Shown here: one piece after another, positions 54,354-64,000 of the stretch
Numbering within the stretch: the first letter of the stretch is position 1
How the letters are laid out: every line of letters starts with the position of its first letter
From: Avena insularis
Lineage: Eukaryota; Streptophyta; Magnoliopsida; Poales; Poaceae
Direction: 5' to 3'
Length of the DNA stretch: 64,000 nucleotides
Assembly: GCA_023614405.1 (NCBI GenBank)
Contig: CM042688.1
Location: 382,899,331 to 382,963,330 of the forward strand
Notes under the pieces: generated by a model
Seen by the model: the letters and a program-made list of their open reading frames with translations, nothing else
Told to the model about the DNA's origin: nothing
Databases searched by the model: none
Program-made: the position numbers and the translations under genes

Positions 54354-54939
54354 ACGATGCAGATTTCTTGTAGTTTGGCAGGAAGGCAATAGATCAGTTT
54401 GGGTTAATTGATCAAAGAACTTATGTCCACTCAAGGCAATTGGCCAGCCAACTTTTCTGGTGGAGATTTGTAATTTCTTCAGTGTAGAATAGTTAAGTTC
54501 AGACTGAATAATGGCTTTTGTAGATGAAATGCTAACGAATTGTTCTATAAACTAGTAGAAAGTTTAGCCCACTTTTGTGCAGGTATAAGACCCTTTTGTA
54601 TGCAAGTACTACTGTTGTAAGCAAATACTATCAAGTATCTATTTCCTTCAATTACTAGTCGTGGTTAAATCCAGTTAACTAGCATTTTTTTATCCCAGAC
54701 TATAGATTTTGCGTCTGCTGTCTGTGCTGTAAACCATTTTTCCTTTGTCTTGTGTTGCCTGCAAAATAGTTACGCAGTTCAACATGTTACAAATGTAGCT
54801 ACCTTGTACTTGAAGAGGAGATGGACTACATTTTCCTGGCATCCACAGAATTGACATTGCTCATTGCCAAACCACCCTCTTTTCATGAGGGCATCCTTGG
54901 TTATTGACAGAAATTATAAAGAATGGTGTTTAACTACAT

Positions 54940-55080
54940 CGATTCAAACTATTACACACACACACTACATCAAATTCATTACCCACACATACTACATCAA
55001 TTCAAACTATTACACACACATACTACTTCAAAATATTACACACACGTACTACATGAATTCAAACTATTACACATTTTTAG
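54940..55080 (+). repeat. A/C-rich imperfect short repeats
   Basis: Phrases such as TTCAAACTATTACACACAC and ACATACTACATCAA recur several times with variable spacing. The stretch sits just to the right of the duplication breakpoint. Confidence 0.7.
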
Positions 55081-55247
55081 TCGATGCTAACTTCCTGCTA
55101 TGCTCTCCATACTACAAATTCATTAGCCACACATACCACGGCAATTCACTAGAGCTCTGTCTTCACTCGAGGGAAATCAGAACCACCAGCTCATCCAGGC
55201 CAACACTGCAGGCGACGAGGATGCTTCCTGGCAGCCTCTTCGGGGCC

Positions 55248-55901
55248 CTAAATGCCATGTACCGATTCCAGAGCCTCCTCTAGGTGGATGATGACCGGGT
55301 GCTTCCAGCAAAGCTGTCGCCCTGCCCTGCTTGGAATCTGCACCTCGTACATCTTAGGAACGGTGTCAGGATCTTTCAGCCATGCCTTTACCTCGATGAC
55401 CCATCTATCGCTCGATGGCACGATTTCCACTAGCTCGCCGCCAAGGCTACTGAGGACCAGCTTGAGGGCCTCCGGCTCCCAAGCATCCAATGGGAGGCCG
55501 TCAAACCCGAGTTTGGAGAAGAAACAGAGCTGCCCCAAGCGATCGTCCCACCCATAGGGGCGATGCCAACGCATGAAGCTCATTTTCTGCACGCAGCACT
55601 CGAAAGAAAGGGAAGAATGCAGAACGCGCTCGATGTCTGAGCTGTGGTCGAACCGTATGAAAAAATCGAATGGCGGCGGGCACACCTCACTCTTGACCTC
55701 ATTTCGTTAGATCCCAAAACCATACCTAAAAGCCGACAGCAACTCTGCCGGCGACACGGTGGGACAGACGCCCAGCATGGTGGCCATGAGGGCGTGGTCG
55801 TCGAACTACTGTGCCAGGGCTACCATGCCTAGGGTGCGCGGTAGCACGCAACTTCCCGAGGCTGGTCGCCAGCCTGGATCGCCCGACGGGACGCGCTCCA
55901 T
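55248..55901 (-). pseudogene. Gag-like, DUF4283-type protein pseudogene
   Basis: An ATG at 55901 opens one frame of about 217 codons, broken by TAG (after MVALAQ) and TAA (after FRYGFGI). It ends near 55248. The readable part resembles the grass DUF4283/gag-like proteins often found with retroelements: FFIRFDHSSDIERVL, a CCVQKMSFMRWHR segment, LCFFSKLGFDGLPLDAW, EALKLVLSSLGGELVEI and VKAWLKDPDTVPKMYEVQIP. No zinc knuckle or polymerase follows. The family assignment is by remembered pattern. Confidence 0.6.
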
Positions 55902-56395
55902 CGTGCGAGAAGGACTAGCCAGAGGCGAGATATTAGTCCGGGGACGTGAAGCTCCGATACAGCGGACAATGCGACGGCGGCGGTATTTGAGTTCAACCGT
56001 TTTTTGTTTGGTTCAAATGACCATTTGGCCGTTAGATTTGTATTCACCCTCATTTGGCCCTTCTGGACAATTGGCGATTCTACTATGGCCCCTCCGCGCG
56101 ATTGATGACAACTCGGGTACCGTGGTGCACTCACCCGGGAAGTTTGGTACCACAAACGAACATTCCCCCTGTAGGCACGGATATATTTCTGGTAGTGGGC
56201 AGCAAATGCATTGCCAGGCCTTATTCAGGTCTTATCTTCATGCTGTAAGCGCGGCATCCAATTTTTTTGTCATCGCGGAGATGATTCGGGTGGCCCAGGA
56301 GACGCAGTCTCTTTGTAGGGAAAAATATGAGGCGGTGTTGCCATAGACTTCGAGTGTGGATGTTATCAACACACAGTATGACGTACAAATAATCA
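55902..56395. other. No recognisable gene
   Basis: An open frame on the plus strand (55759-56346) crosses this stretch and the pseudogene on the other strand, but resembles nothing I know and is probably chance. I could not find the LTR expected for the neighbouring Tat element here. Confidence 0.4.
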
Positions 56396-56710
56396 TAGGG
56401 TGCGCGACCAGCGCTCCCTATGGGAGTAGCCCTCAAGTGCCTAGTTGAGTCAAAGACTCAGGCAGGGACTAAAGAACTTTTGCGACTGCTGTCGTCTTTT
56501 GTTTCCTTGTTTCAGTCGAATTTTCTTCCGGCGCTCCCTATGGGAGTAACCCATGATCCATAGTCCAATCGTAGATTCAAGTGGTTGGGTATGTTTTGAA
56601 TGTACATATTCCTGCATAAAAATAAAAGCGTAGGGTGCGCGACCAGCGCTACCTATGGGAGTTGCCCCTGAGTGCTTGGTGGAGTCGAAGACTCGAGCAA
56701 GTACTAAAGT
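56396..56710 (+). repeat. Three imperfect copies of a ~117-bp unit
   Basis: The core GCGCT(C/A)CCTATGGGAGT recurs at about 56411, 56530 and 56648, 117-118 bp apart. The first and third copies share about 80 bp from TAGGGTGCGCGACCAGCGCT to TACTAAAG. Short internal repeats like this are common near the antisense ORF and 3' end of Tat elements. Confidence 0.8.
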
Positions 56711-57171
56711 AGGCGAAGTCTTGTAGTGCTCATCTTGACGACATCAATGCTAATGATGTGATGACCTCAGCTGCCCGCGTGAGCGGCTTTGACGGGACAT
56801 GACAAGCGGTGGGTCCCATTTTCTGACTTTGATTTTACCGGGCATGCGTAATCTTTCATTTTAACTGCGTCTCCTTGATTTCCGTGTGTAATGGAGATAG
56901 TGGGGGACGGTTCGTGTATTGGCCTCTCTACGTGTCAACCGCGATGTGCGCCACGCGTCCAGTAGGGTTTCTGCTGGCCGTTGGATTGCATCCACGAGGG
57001 GGTTAAGTAGCAGCGCAACTGCGGTAATTTTCCCATCCGCCCTTTCTCTGCCTGTGCTTCCATCGCCATTGCCGCTGCTCTCTGCTTCCTAGAGCTTGTC
57101 CTCTTCGTGGCGCTGGACCAACTTCGTGTGTTCCCGAGATACTTCCTCTGCTTGCATCGCCATTGCAAGAT
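56711..57171 (+). other. Leader of the antisense ORF (probable promoter region)
   Basis: No coding frame. It lies just upstream of the first antisense ORF and becomes C/T-rich near 57030-57090, like a plant 5' leader. A weak TATA-like TTAAGTAG is at about 57003. No transcription start can be set from sequence alone. Confidence 0.3.
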
Positions 57172-59949
57172 GGGGAAAAAGAAAGGAGGCGTTGCCACTG
57201 GGTCTGCTACCGCCACCGCCATTGCTAAGAACAAGGGTGGCTCCTCCACCGTTGGCACCAGCACCGCTGACGCCGGCAAGAAGAAGGGTGCGGGGACTCG
57301 CGTCACCAATGGCGCGTGGCGTGCATCCACCATCAAGGCCTCTGAGCTCCATCTTCTGCTCCAAGATGGAGTTCTTCCACTCGCTGAAGACGATTCACGA
57401 GTTCTTGGTGATGAGGTAACCCCCCATCCTCCATCGGGTTTCCGGGTGATGTTCCTCGCGTTCATCATTCGCGGTTTATCTCTGCCCCTGCATCCCTTTG
57501 TCAAGGGCCTTCTCTGTTTCTATGGGCTCCAGCTGCACCAGCTGTCCCGAAACTCTTTTCTTCACATTGCGTGCTACATCACGCTTTGCGAGTGCTAGCT
57601 CGGAGTCGAGCCACACTTTGGTCTCTTCAAGAGGCTTTTCAAGCTAAAGCGTCAGTCAGCTTCTGGCTCGTTAGTTTACGACGTAAGCAGTTGTGGGATT
57701 CATGTCGACTCCTCCGCTAGGTATTTTGACATCAAGCTCACGGTGTCCGTCCAAGGACGGAGGGACAAGTGGTTCTACGTCCGCGACAAGAAGCCTGATG
57801 GAAAGGACTACGGACTCGCACCCTTCGACCCTGCGACGCCGTGCAAGAGGAGGAGTTCGTGGAAGAACGTAGTGATGCCTGGCGAGTCCGAGGAGACGGA
57901 AGTGCTGTACAAGCGCGTCTACGACCTGGAGAGTCACATGTGTAAAGAAGAGGGAGGCGCCGCCCTCATTCGCACATGGTTGCACCGTCGCATCCCGCCT
58001 TTGCAGGCAAGAGTCCACCCCATGTTCCAATGGGCTGGTGCAGATGATGTCACTCGCGTGTTTGCCGATGGCATTTCCGTGGTTGAAGTAAACAAGAGGT
58101 TGCGACTGGTGACAAAGTATACCGCCAAGGAGGTTCTCCCAGGCGAGCCCGTCGTGCCTCTCTTAGACGCCTCGAACCCTCCTCCTTAGGTAGAATTGTG
58201 CTACGAAGTAGCTTTATTTGTCGATTGCTTCTGATTTCTTGACGTATAATGAATTGTTTTCTATATGCAGGATTGGAAGGTGTCTCCTAGTTTGCCCCCT
58301 CTTCCTAAGGGGGTTATTCCTCATGAAGTGGATGAAGAGGACGAGTCAGGATCGACCGTCCCACTTGAAGAGGAGGATGAAGCCCCCGAGTCTAGCAGTC
58401 TAGACAATCGCAAGCATTCTCATCTCTGTCAACTCCAGAAAGCCCATCTATTAGTGCAGAGGAGCCTATTCCCGCTCTTCCTGTAAGCTCCATGGCGCCA
58501 TCTGCTCGCAAGAAGATGCGGCTGCCGAAGGAGTCGTCGAAGTCGGAGGAGCAAACCTTCGACTTTGATAAATTTGACTGGTAAGTCTGCAACTCTCATC
58601 TTGGTTTCTTTTGGAGTTGCATTTCCTAATGCTAGATTTTGTTTCGAACTCAACCAGCATCATCGTCTTCTGTAGATGTCCAATTTGTGAAGGAGTCCAG
58701 AGTCACGGACTCCAAAGCCAAGGAAGTGGATGAACAACCTTCTTCTCCTCCATTGGCAGCCCACTCCGGGCACAACTCATCGAGTTCTCCACACATTGGG
58801 GGTCACCAGATGGTTGGTGAGACGACTACGCGGCAATCGTCTTTGGAGTCGCTGGAGGAGCATGTAAGTGTGATTTTGTTTTGTAGTCGAATTTGTGATC
58901 CATGCTATCTGCTGATCCTTTATTTTTCTTCTGAGGCAGCTCATTGTGAAGGAAGCTGCGCGTTTGGCGAAGAAGGTACTTGCGATGGGTCAACACCATG
59001 CAATGCTGGACAATCGCCATCACGTCGTCGAAGGTTAGTATTTGCTTCTTCTTCTATGTTCTTGTCAGATTTTATGCATTCGACTGACCCATAACTATTT
59101 CAACATTCTTCTTTGTAGCCGAGCATGACAAACTCCTTCGCGGCACCGCTTCTCTTGAAAAGATGCTCGCCGCGGCAGTGAAGAGTCACGACGAGGCAGT
59201 CGCTGCGCTAGATGAATCACGGAAACGCGAAGAGGATTTGTGCACCTCCATCGCTGAGAGGGTGAAGTTGTTTAAAGAATAGCTCATCTCGATTGCTAAG
59301 TCGCTTTCAGGTATTCTTTCGTCTGGATCTTCATTGTTTTCTTTCTTTGATATCTTGTTATTATGCTGACTCTTTGCTCTATGTAGATGCTGGCGGTCTG
59401 AGCTTCGATGCCCAGGCACTTCGTCGTGTTGATGCTTTGGCGGGCACCATCGCGGTAGTCGAGGACCATGGCGCTTCCCTGCAGGGGACACTGACTAAGG
59501 CCAAGGTTGTGCTCAGTCGCATCTGCGAGGAGCTGACGCCCAAGGCTGAGCTGATTGAAAGCTTGGAGGACCTAGTGGAGTCCCTCACTGGAGGTATTCC
59601 CGCGGACTTCAGGAAATCGCAGCATGCGGTTGGAGCTTCCATGGCACTCGCAATGGTGCAAGCCCACGGCGTGGAGGTGGATCCTGATGCGGTCTCCAAG
59701 GCGATGTCCATCGACGCAAATGGTCAACAGGAAGTTTTTGCTCCTTTTGCAACTGTCTGCGGCAAGTACGGGCCACAACTGATCAACACAGTCGCCAAGT
59801 ATTTTGAGGAGCTGCAGCGATCCAAGAAGGCGGCGAAGGCTGTGACGTCAGGTGCTGGCAGGAGGTCTGTGGCGTTTGAGACTGCCACGGACTCGATGAG
59901 GCCCCCGAAGCCAAAGTCCATGTCGAAGAAGCAGGCTGCTCCTCAGTAA
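57172..59949 (+). pseudogene. Antisense ORF 1 of the Tat element: gypsy-type transposase domain protein, six exons
   Basis: The start MGKKKGG at 57172 leads into a basic, low-complexity N-terminus. The domain that Pfam calls 'putative gypsy type transposon' (PF04195) follows: FLAFIIRGLSLPLHPFVKGL, FYGLQLHQLSRNSFLHIACY, then LGVEPHFGLFKRLF and SVQGRRDKWFYVRD. An acidic/serine linker and a charged helical part (KSHDEAVAALDESRKREEDL) lead to a C-terminal exon ending at 59949. GT-AG introns fit at 58190-58270, 58581-about 58657, 58864-58939, 59034-59118 and 59311-59396. It is broken by TAG at 57596-57598, 58187-58189 and 59280-59282 and by frameshifts in exon 2 (near 58410) and around exon 3. Its role in Tat elements is unknown; no catalytic motif is visible. 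Confidence 0.75.
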
Positions 59950-60103
59950 TTATATTGTAATAGTTAATAGTTTGACTCCTTTTGTTGAAAACATGCCATT
60001 GGCTGAGTGTCTCTGTTGATACTTTTGTCATGTTTGAATACACTTGAGCTTTTTGTCCATGTATTGCTTGGCCCCTTATTCGCTCTTGCTTGGATTTTGA
60101 TAG

Positions 60104-60944
60104 GGTACGTCGAGTGGTCCTTTGGGTGATTCTCGGGACCCGCCACCCGCTCATGAGACCTTGGCGCACTCGCGTTCAAGCGTGGATGAGTTGTCCCTGC
60201 TTTCGTGACTACACGATCACGTTAAGCAGCTAGAACGTGAGCTGCCCGTCCTTCGCGGTAACGCGGATGTATGGATGTCAAGGGTGGATAAGGCTACCGC
60301 CCAAGAACAATATCTATTGGAGGAGGTGACGCAGCTAGGCGGTCAGTTCAAGTGCTAGCTTCCTACCCTCTTATCTTTTCTTGTAGTCAGTCACGGTAGT
60401 TCTTTGTCTTCATATGTTGCCTTTTTTGCTTGGTGTAGTTGTCAGTGCGTGTCATCCGCAGGATGAGAAAGACAGGATCGCCATCCGAATGAACGACCTA
60501 ACCCAGGAACAACTTCAGGCAAGCGGGTATTTTTGGGTGGACCATGATCGCGTGATTGCACTTGCGACCCTGCAGGATCGTGCTTCTCGAGTACTCCACT
60601 TTCTGAAGAAAGCACAATCATGCCTGAGGAATATTTACCAGACGATGTTTCCACTGGACGTTGTCCCTTCGAGCCTGCTGGCTCTCCTGGCTAAGTTTCA
60701 GGATTTGAGTGCGGTTTGTGAGTGCGTGCGGTAGCAGCTGTTGGCTGCTACCAAAGCTGCATTGTCGTTGGTGCGACTGCATAGGCCTGATGTAGACGTT
60801 GCAGCTATTGCTGCCGGGCCACCGACTCCACCAGCGGGTTCGACCTGGAACATGGTTCCCCATTATCAGGCTGTGGATCGTCCAGCAGAAGAAATTGTCG
60901 ACTTCTCTGAGGAACAGACAAACGTTCTTCTCCTGCAGCAGTAG
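60104..60944 (+). pseudogene. Antisense ORF 2 of the Tat element: helical protein, two exons
   Basis: A first exon (about 60104-60341) reads HETLAHSRSSVDELSLLS, a TGA stop, then HVKQLERELPVLRG. The second begins near 60463-60473 and reads DRIAIRMNDLTQEQLQASGY, LQDRASRVLHFLKKA, FPLDVVPSSLLALLAKF, then a TAG, and a tail ending at 60942-60944. I have seen this FPLD...LLAKF pattern in the helical C-terminal parts of grass retroelement antisense ORFs. It may be a second gene or the far end of the same gene as the previous frame. The TGA replaces an expected CGA and the TAG an expected CAG. No start codon is convincing. Confidence 0.55.
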
Positions 60945-61393
60945 TGTAACCTGTATCCTGCACATAAGTGTACCCATGTTGTAAAGTTTGTATGTATATG
61001 CTAGATGTAATTGATTTATATTGATATGTAAAGAGCTTGCTAGCTTATATGTTTTGCGAGTGTATTTGTACTCTGCAGTTCCTTTTCGTTAGCCTGACTT
61101 ATTTTATCTCACCACCTTGCCAACCTGTCAGGTGCGTTGCAACTGGGTTGGTGTTGTATCAAGGGTTCGATTGTTGTTGTGTCATCTAGTCGGGATACTG
61201 CGTCTTGTTCGTAGAAGGAGGGTGTAAAGGGTGGTGTAGCCCCCGAGTGATAAAATTGCGAGAAAAATGAGGAAAATACAGAGTTTCGGGGCACTTAGCT
61301 TTTTTTATTCGCAGAATCAGTACGAGGTACAATGTGTGGCTAAGTAGCCTGGCTGAATAGCCTTATTTATAATGAAAAGAAAGAGGAAAACAA
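60945..61393. other. Convergent 3' region between antisense ORFs and pol
   Basis: No coding frame. It is AT-rich with a GTAGCCCCCGAG motif near 61239, a phrase frequent in Tat-type grass elements and similar to the 56.4-kb repeats. Confidence 0.5.
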
Positions 61394-64000
61394 CTAGGGG
61401 TAGAAGCGTCGCAGCTGCGCGACATTCGAGGGGTTGGAGTATGCGACTCCTTTCTCGAAATCTTTAAGGCGATAGGCGCCACCTGGGATTAGTTCTGTAA
61501 TCATGTATGGTCCTTCCCAAGGGGACTCGAGCTTGAGGTGCCCTTGCTGCTTCAGTCGCAAGCCCAGGTGTCCTTCGATGAAGGATCTGGGGCGTAGTCT
61601 TCTGCTGTGGTAGTTGCGCAGGTTCTGCTGGTAGATCGTCGATCTTTCTGCTGTGATGTCCCATGCTTCATGAAGGAGATCAACGGAATCTTCGAGTGCG
61701 AGTGTGGACTCCTGCTCATTGTATGAGACCACCCGTGGGGCTTTAAAGCATACTTCTGCGAGTAGTACAACTTCAGCACCATGCACCATGAAGAACGGGG
61801 TGTATCCCATGGTGCTGTTTGGGGTTTTGCGCAGGCTCCAAAGTATGGGTTGCAGCTCGTCTGGCCAACATCCGGAGGCTTGCTCGAGTGGACGGAGGAG
61901 TCGCTTCTTGATTCCACCGTAGACGAGGCCGTTGGCCTTTTCGACTTGACCGTTGGTCTGTGGATGAGCCACGGAGGCATAGCTTATGTTGATTCCCAGG
62001 TTTTCGCATAAACCCTGGAACTCCTTGGAGGTGAAGTTCGTCCCATTATCCGTGATGATGCTATGCGGCACTCCAAAGCGATAGACAATGGATTCGAAAA
62101 ACTTGATGGTGCTGGCTCTTGACTGGTTTGTCACCGGCATGGCCTCTATCCACTTAGTGAATTTGTCGACTACGACCAGAAGGTAGACATATCCTCCTCG
62201 CGAGGACTTTGGGAGTTTGCCGACCATGATGAGTCCCCATTGCGCAAAGGTCCAGGCCAATGGTATTGGTCGTAGTTCCGCACCAGGTGCGTGTGGTTTG
62301 TCCGTGAATCGCTGACAAGCGTTGCATTGTTGGACGATGTCCTTAGCGTCGTGCATGGTCGTGGGACAGTAGAATCCAGCTCGTAGAGCTTTAGCGATGA
62401 GGGCGCGACTACCGGCATGGTGCTCGCAAGTCCCTTCGTGGATGTCGAGGAGGACGTCCCTTCCGTCCGTGTTGGAGATGCACCGTTGGAGTACTCCTGT
62501 GATGCTGCACTTGTATAGTTCACCGTTGATGACGGCGAATGCCTTGGATCGCCGTGCGATATGTCGTGCGTTAGTCGGGTCATCCGGCAGCCTCTTGCTG
62601 AGAAGATATGTGATGTAGGGTTGAGTCCAAGATGGCTCGATCATCATGACCCCCATTGGTCCCTCGAGTCCTATGTCAAGCTCTAGGTCATCGAGTTCCA
62701 TTGGCTCATTGGGTGGCGTAGCCCCCAAGTCCGTTGCTATGCTTGTTTTCTTCTCTATGGCCTTTGGCTTGATGGAGCGTTCGCATATGCGCTCGAGAAA
62801 TACCCTAAGTGGTATGGGGGCGCAGGTGGAGCCAATGTTGGCGAATGCGTGTGCCTCTTCATTGCTTTCGCGGCCTACATGCCGCAGCTCACAACCGTCA
62901 AAGTCCCCTTTAAGTGTGTCGTAGAGGTCTCGATAGGCGATCATATTGTCGTTCAGCACGTCGCACTCGTGCATTGTCTGGTTGACGACCAACTTGGAGT
63001 CGCCGTAGATGATGAGCCTCTTGGCACCGCAGGCTTTTGCCATCTGCATCCCGTGCATCAGGGCCTCGTATTTAACTTTGTTGTTGGAGGCAGTGAACTG
63101 CATTCGTAGAATGTATTTCAGCTTGTCTCCCTAGGGCGATGTCAGTATAACACCTGCGCCAGCCCCGTCCTTTCGCTTGGATCCATCGAAGTGCATTGTC
63201 CAGAGGTAAGCCATATCTGGCTTTTCGGGGAGCTGGTTCTCCATGTAGTGCACGAGGAAGTCAGGGAGGACTTGCGATTTGATCGAGTCTCGCTTTTCAT
63301 ATGTGATGTCTTGTGGAGACAGCTCGATTCCCCAAAGCGCGACTCGTCCGGTGGCATCGGGGTTGTTGAGTATATGACCAAGCAGGGCGTCGTTGACCAC
63401 CACGATTGGGTGCTCTTGGAAGTAGTGGCGTAGTCGCCTGGCCGTCATCAAGATGCCGTATGCCAGCTTCTAATAGTGAGGGTACCGCTGCTTTGGTCGC
63501 GTGAGCACCTCGCTGAGGTAGTAGACAGGACGCTGGACCCCGTGGACTTTGTTTTCTTCGGCTCGTTCTACCACGAGCACTCTGCTGACCACCTGGTTGG
63601 TGGTGGAGATGTATAGCAACAACGGTTCTTTTTAGCGTGGAGTCACCAATACTGGCGAGGTGGATAGTAGACGCTTGAGGTCTTCGAATGCTTCTTGTGC
63701 CTCGTCAATCCACTCGAACTTGTCAGCTTTGCAGAGAAGTTGGTATAAAGGAGTGCCTTTTTGCCCATTCTGCTGATGAATCGACTGAGCGCCGCGATTC
63801 GCCCAGCGAGCTATTGGACGCCTCTTACATTCTTCGGTTTCTCCATGGCCAGTATGGCTTTTATTTTCTTCAGGTTCGGCTCAATTCCTCTCACGCAGAT
63901 GATAAACCCGAGTAGCTGCCCAGATGGTATGCGGAAGGCGCATTTGTCCATATTGAGCTTGATCCGGTAGCGGTCGAGGTTGGCGAAGGTCTCGTGTAAA
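61394..64000 (-). pseudogene. Gypsy (Tat) pol: RT end, RNase H, second RNase H, integrase; disrupted
   Basis: Minus-strand order from 64000 down: RT end (FANLDRYRIKLNMDKCAF, QLLGFIICVRGIEPN), connection (GRIAALSRFISRMGKKAL), RNase H (VQRPVYYLSEVL, ARRLRHYFQEHPIVV), then a second RNase H (MHFDGSKRKDGAGAGVIL, NNKVKYEALMHG, IIYGDSKLVVNQ) with its D, E and D present. Integrase follows: zinc finger HEGTCEHH...CNAC, core YLLVVVDKFTKWIEA, IITDNGTNF, HPQTNGQVEKANG, and a C-terminus ending LRRFYP at 61394. The first catalytic aspartate of the core, usually in WGLDMVG, is isoleucine (codon 62228-62230). Stops fall at 63131-63133, 63470-63472, 63632-63634 and 63811-63813, and a one-base deletion lies near 63755. 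The longest open part is 569 codons (61394-63103). Confidence 0.92.

Larger units (their letters stand above)
52093..54922 (+). repeat. Tandem duplication, unit 2 (2.83 kb)
   Basis: Direct second copy of 49264-52092. Its first bases are ATGATGTT where unit 1 has ATGGTGTT. The two units differ by many scattered substitutions and small indels, so the event is old. Confidence 0.95.
56396..64000 (-). mobile_element. Tat-lineage Ty3/gypsy retrotransposon with antisense ORFs, degenerate, continues past right edge
   Basis: The element runs on the minus strand: reverse transcriptase end, RNase H, second (archaeal-type) RNase H and integrase at 64000-61394. After these come two reading frames in the opposite sense (57172-60944), then a leader with internal repeats (56396-56710). 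A second RNase H plus an antisense 'gypsy-type transposase' ORF between pol and the 3' LTR is the known layout of the plant Tat lineage (Retand/Grande-like). Gag, protease and most of RT lie beyond 64000. I could not find the 3' LTR; the left limit is where the repeats begin. Confidence 0.8.

Noticed and set aside
55759..56346. 195-codon plus-strand open frame
   Set aside because: It overlaps the gag-like pseudogene on the other strand and has no recognisable domain; it is probably chance in GC-rich DNA.
55902..56395. 3' LTR of the Tat element
   Set aside because: I looked for TG...CA ends with a polypurine tract and a second copy, but could not define one. With only one side of the element in view it cannot be confirmed.
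59379..59921. Minus-strand open frames opposite the antisense ORF 1 last exon
   Set aside because: They are shadows of a well-matched plus-strand exon.
61704..63109. Plus-strand open frames opposite pol
   Set aside because: They are mirror frames of the integrase and RNase H coding sequence.

Overview
This window is plant nuclear DNA, almost certainly from a grass. The evidence is a 123-bp Stowaway-like MITE with CTCCCTCCG ends, F-box/DUF295 gene copies, a MULE (Mutator-like) transposase, and a Tat-lineage Ty3/gypsy element carrying the grass 'gypsy-type transposase' antisense reading frame. I infer Pooideae from the MITE type, but nothing here fixes a species. I see no intact protein-coding gene; every recognisable reading frame is broken.

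Layout. (1) 1-1599: the 3' part of a long LTR of a Del/Tekay-like gypsy element. It ends in ...GACGCTACA and butts directly into the satellite in mid-monomer, so it probably inserted into the array. (2) 1600-about 46187: one continuous head-to-tail satellite of about 44.6 kb. It is built from three related monomers of 48, 39 and 49 bp, roughly a thousand in all, arranged in higher-order repeats (HORs). The left domain (to about 33.2 kb) has HOR periods of about 2.7-3.7 kb and larger duplications at offsets near 7.37 and 7.87 kb. The right domain (about 33.2-45 kb) has different marker variants and periods of about 1.0-2.9 kb, and is flanked by similar edge segments. The monomers are mostly multiples of three, so overlapping 'proteins' of up to 320 codons appear on both strands; I read these as artefacts of the repeat. 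(3) 46188-47815, minus strand: a dead MULE transposase whose C-terminal coding part is replaced by the satellite. (4) 48754-54922: an F-box/DUF295 pseudogene and a 2.83-kb direct tandem duplication that starts inside it. The duplication carries along a MITE and an unidentified degenerate reading frame. (5) 55248-55901, minus: a gag-like (DUF4283-type) pseudogene. (6) About 56396 to the right edge: a Tat-lineage gypsy element in minus orientation. It has pol (RT end, RNase H, second RNase H, integrase) on the minus strand and two intron-containing antisense ORFs on the plus strand. All are disrupted, many by CAG-to-TAG changes.

Nothing here works together as an operon or pathway. The window is a satellite block meeting transposon-rich DNA, and the most unusual object is the satellite and its edge with the MULE.
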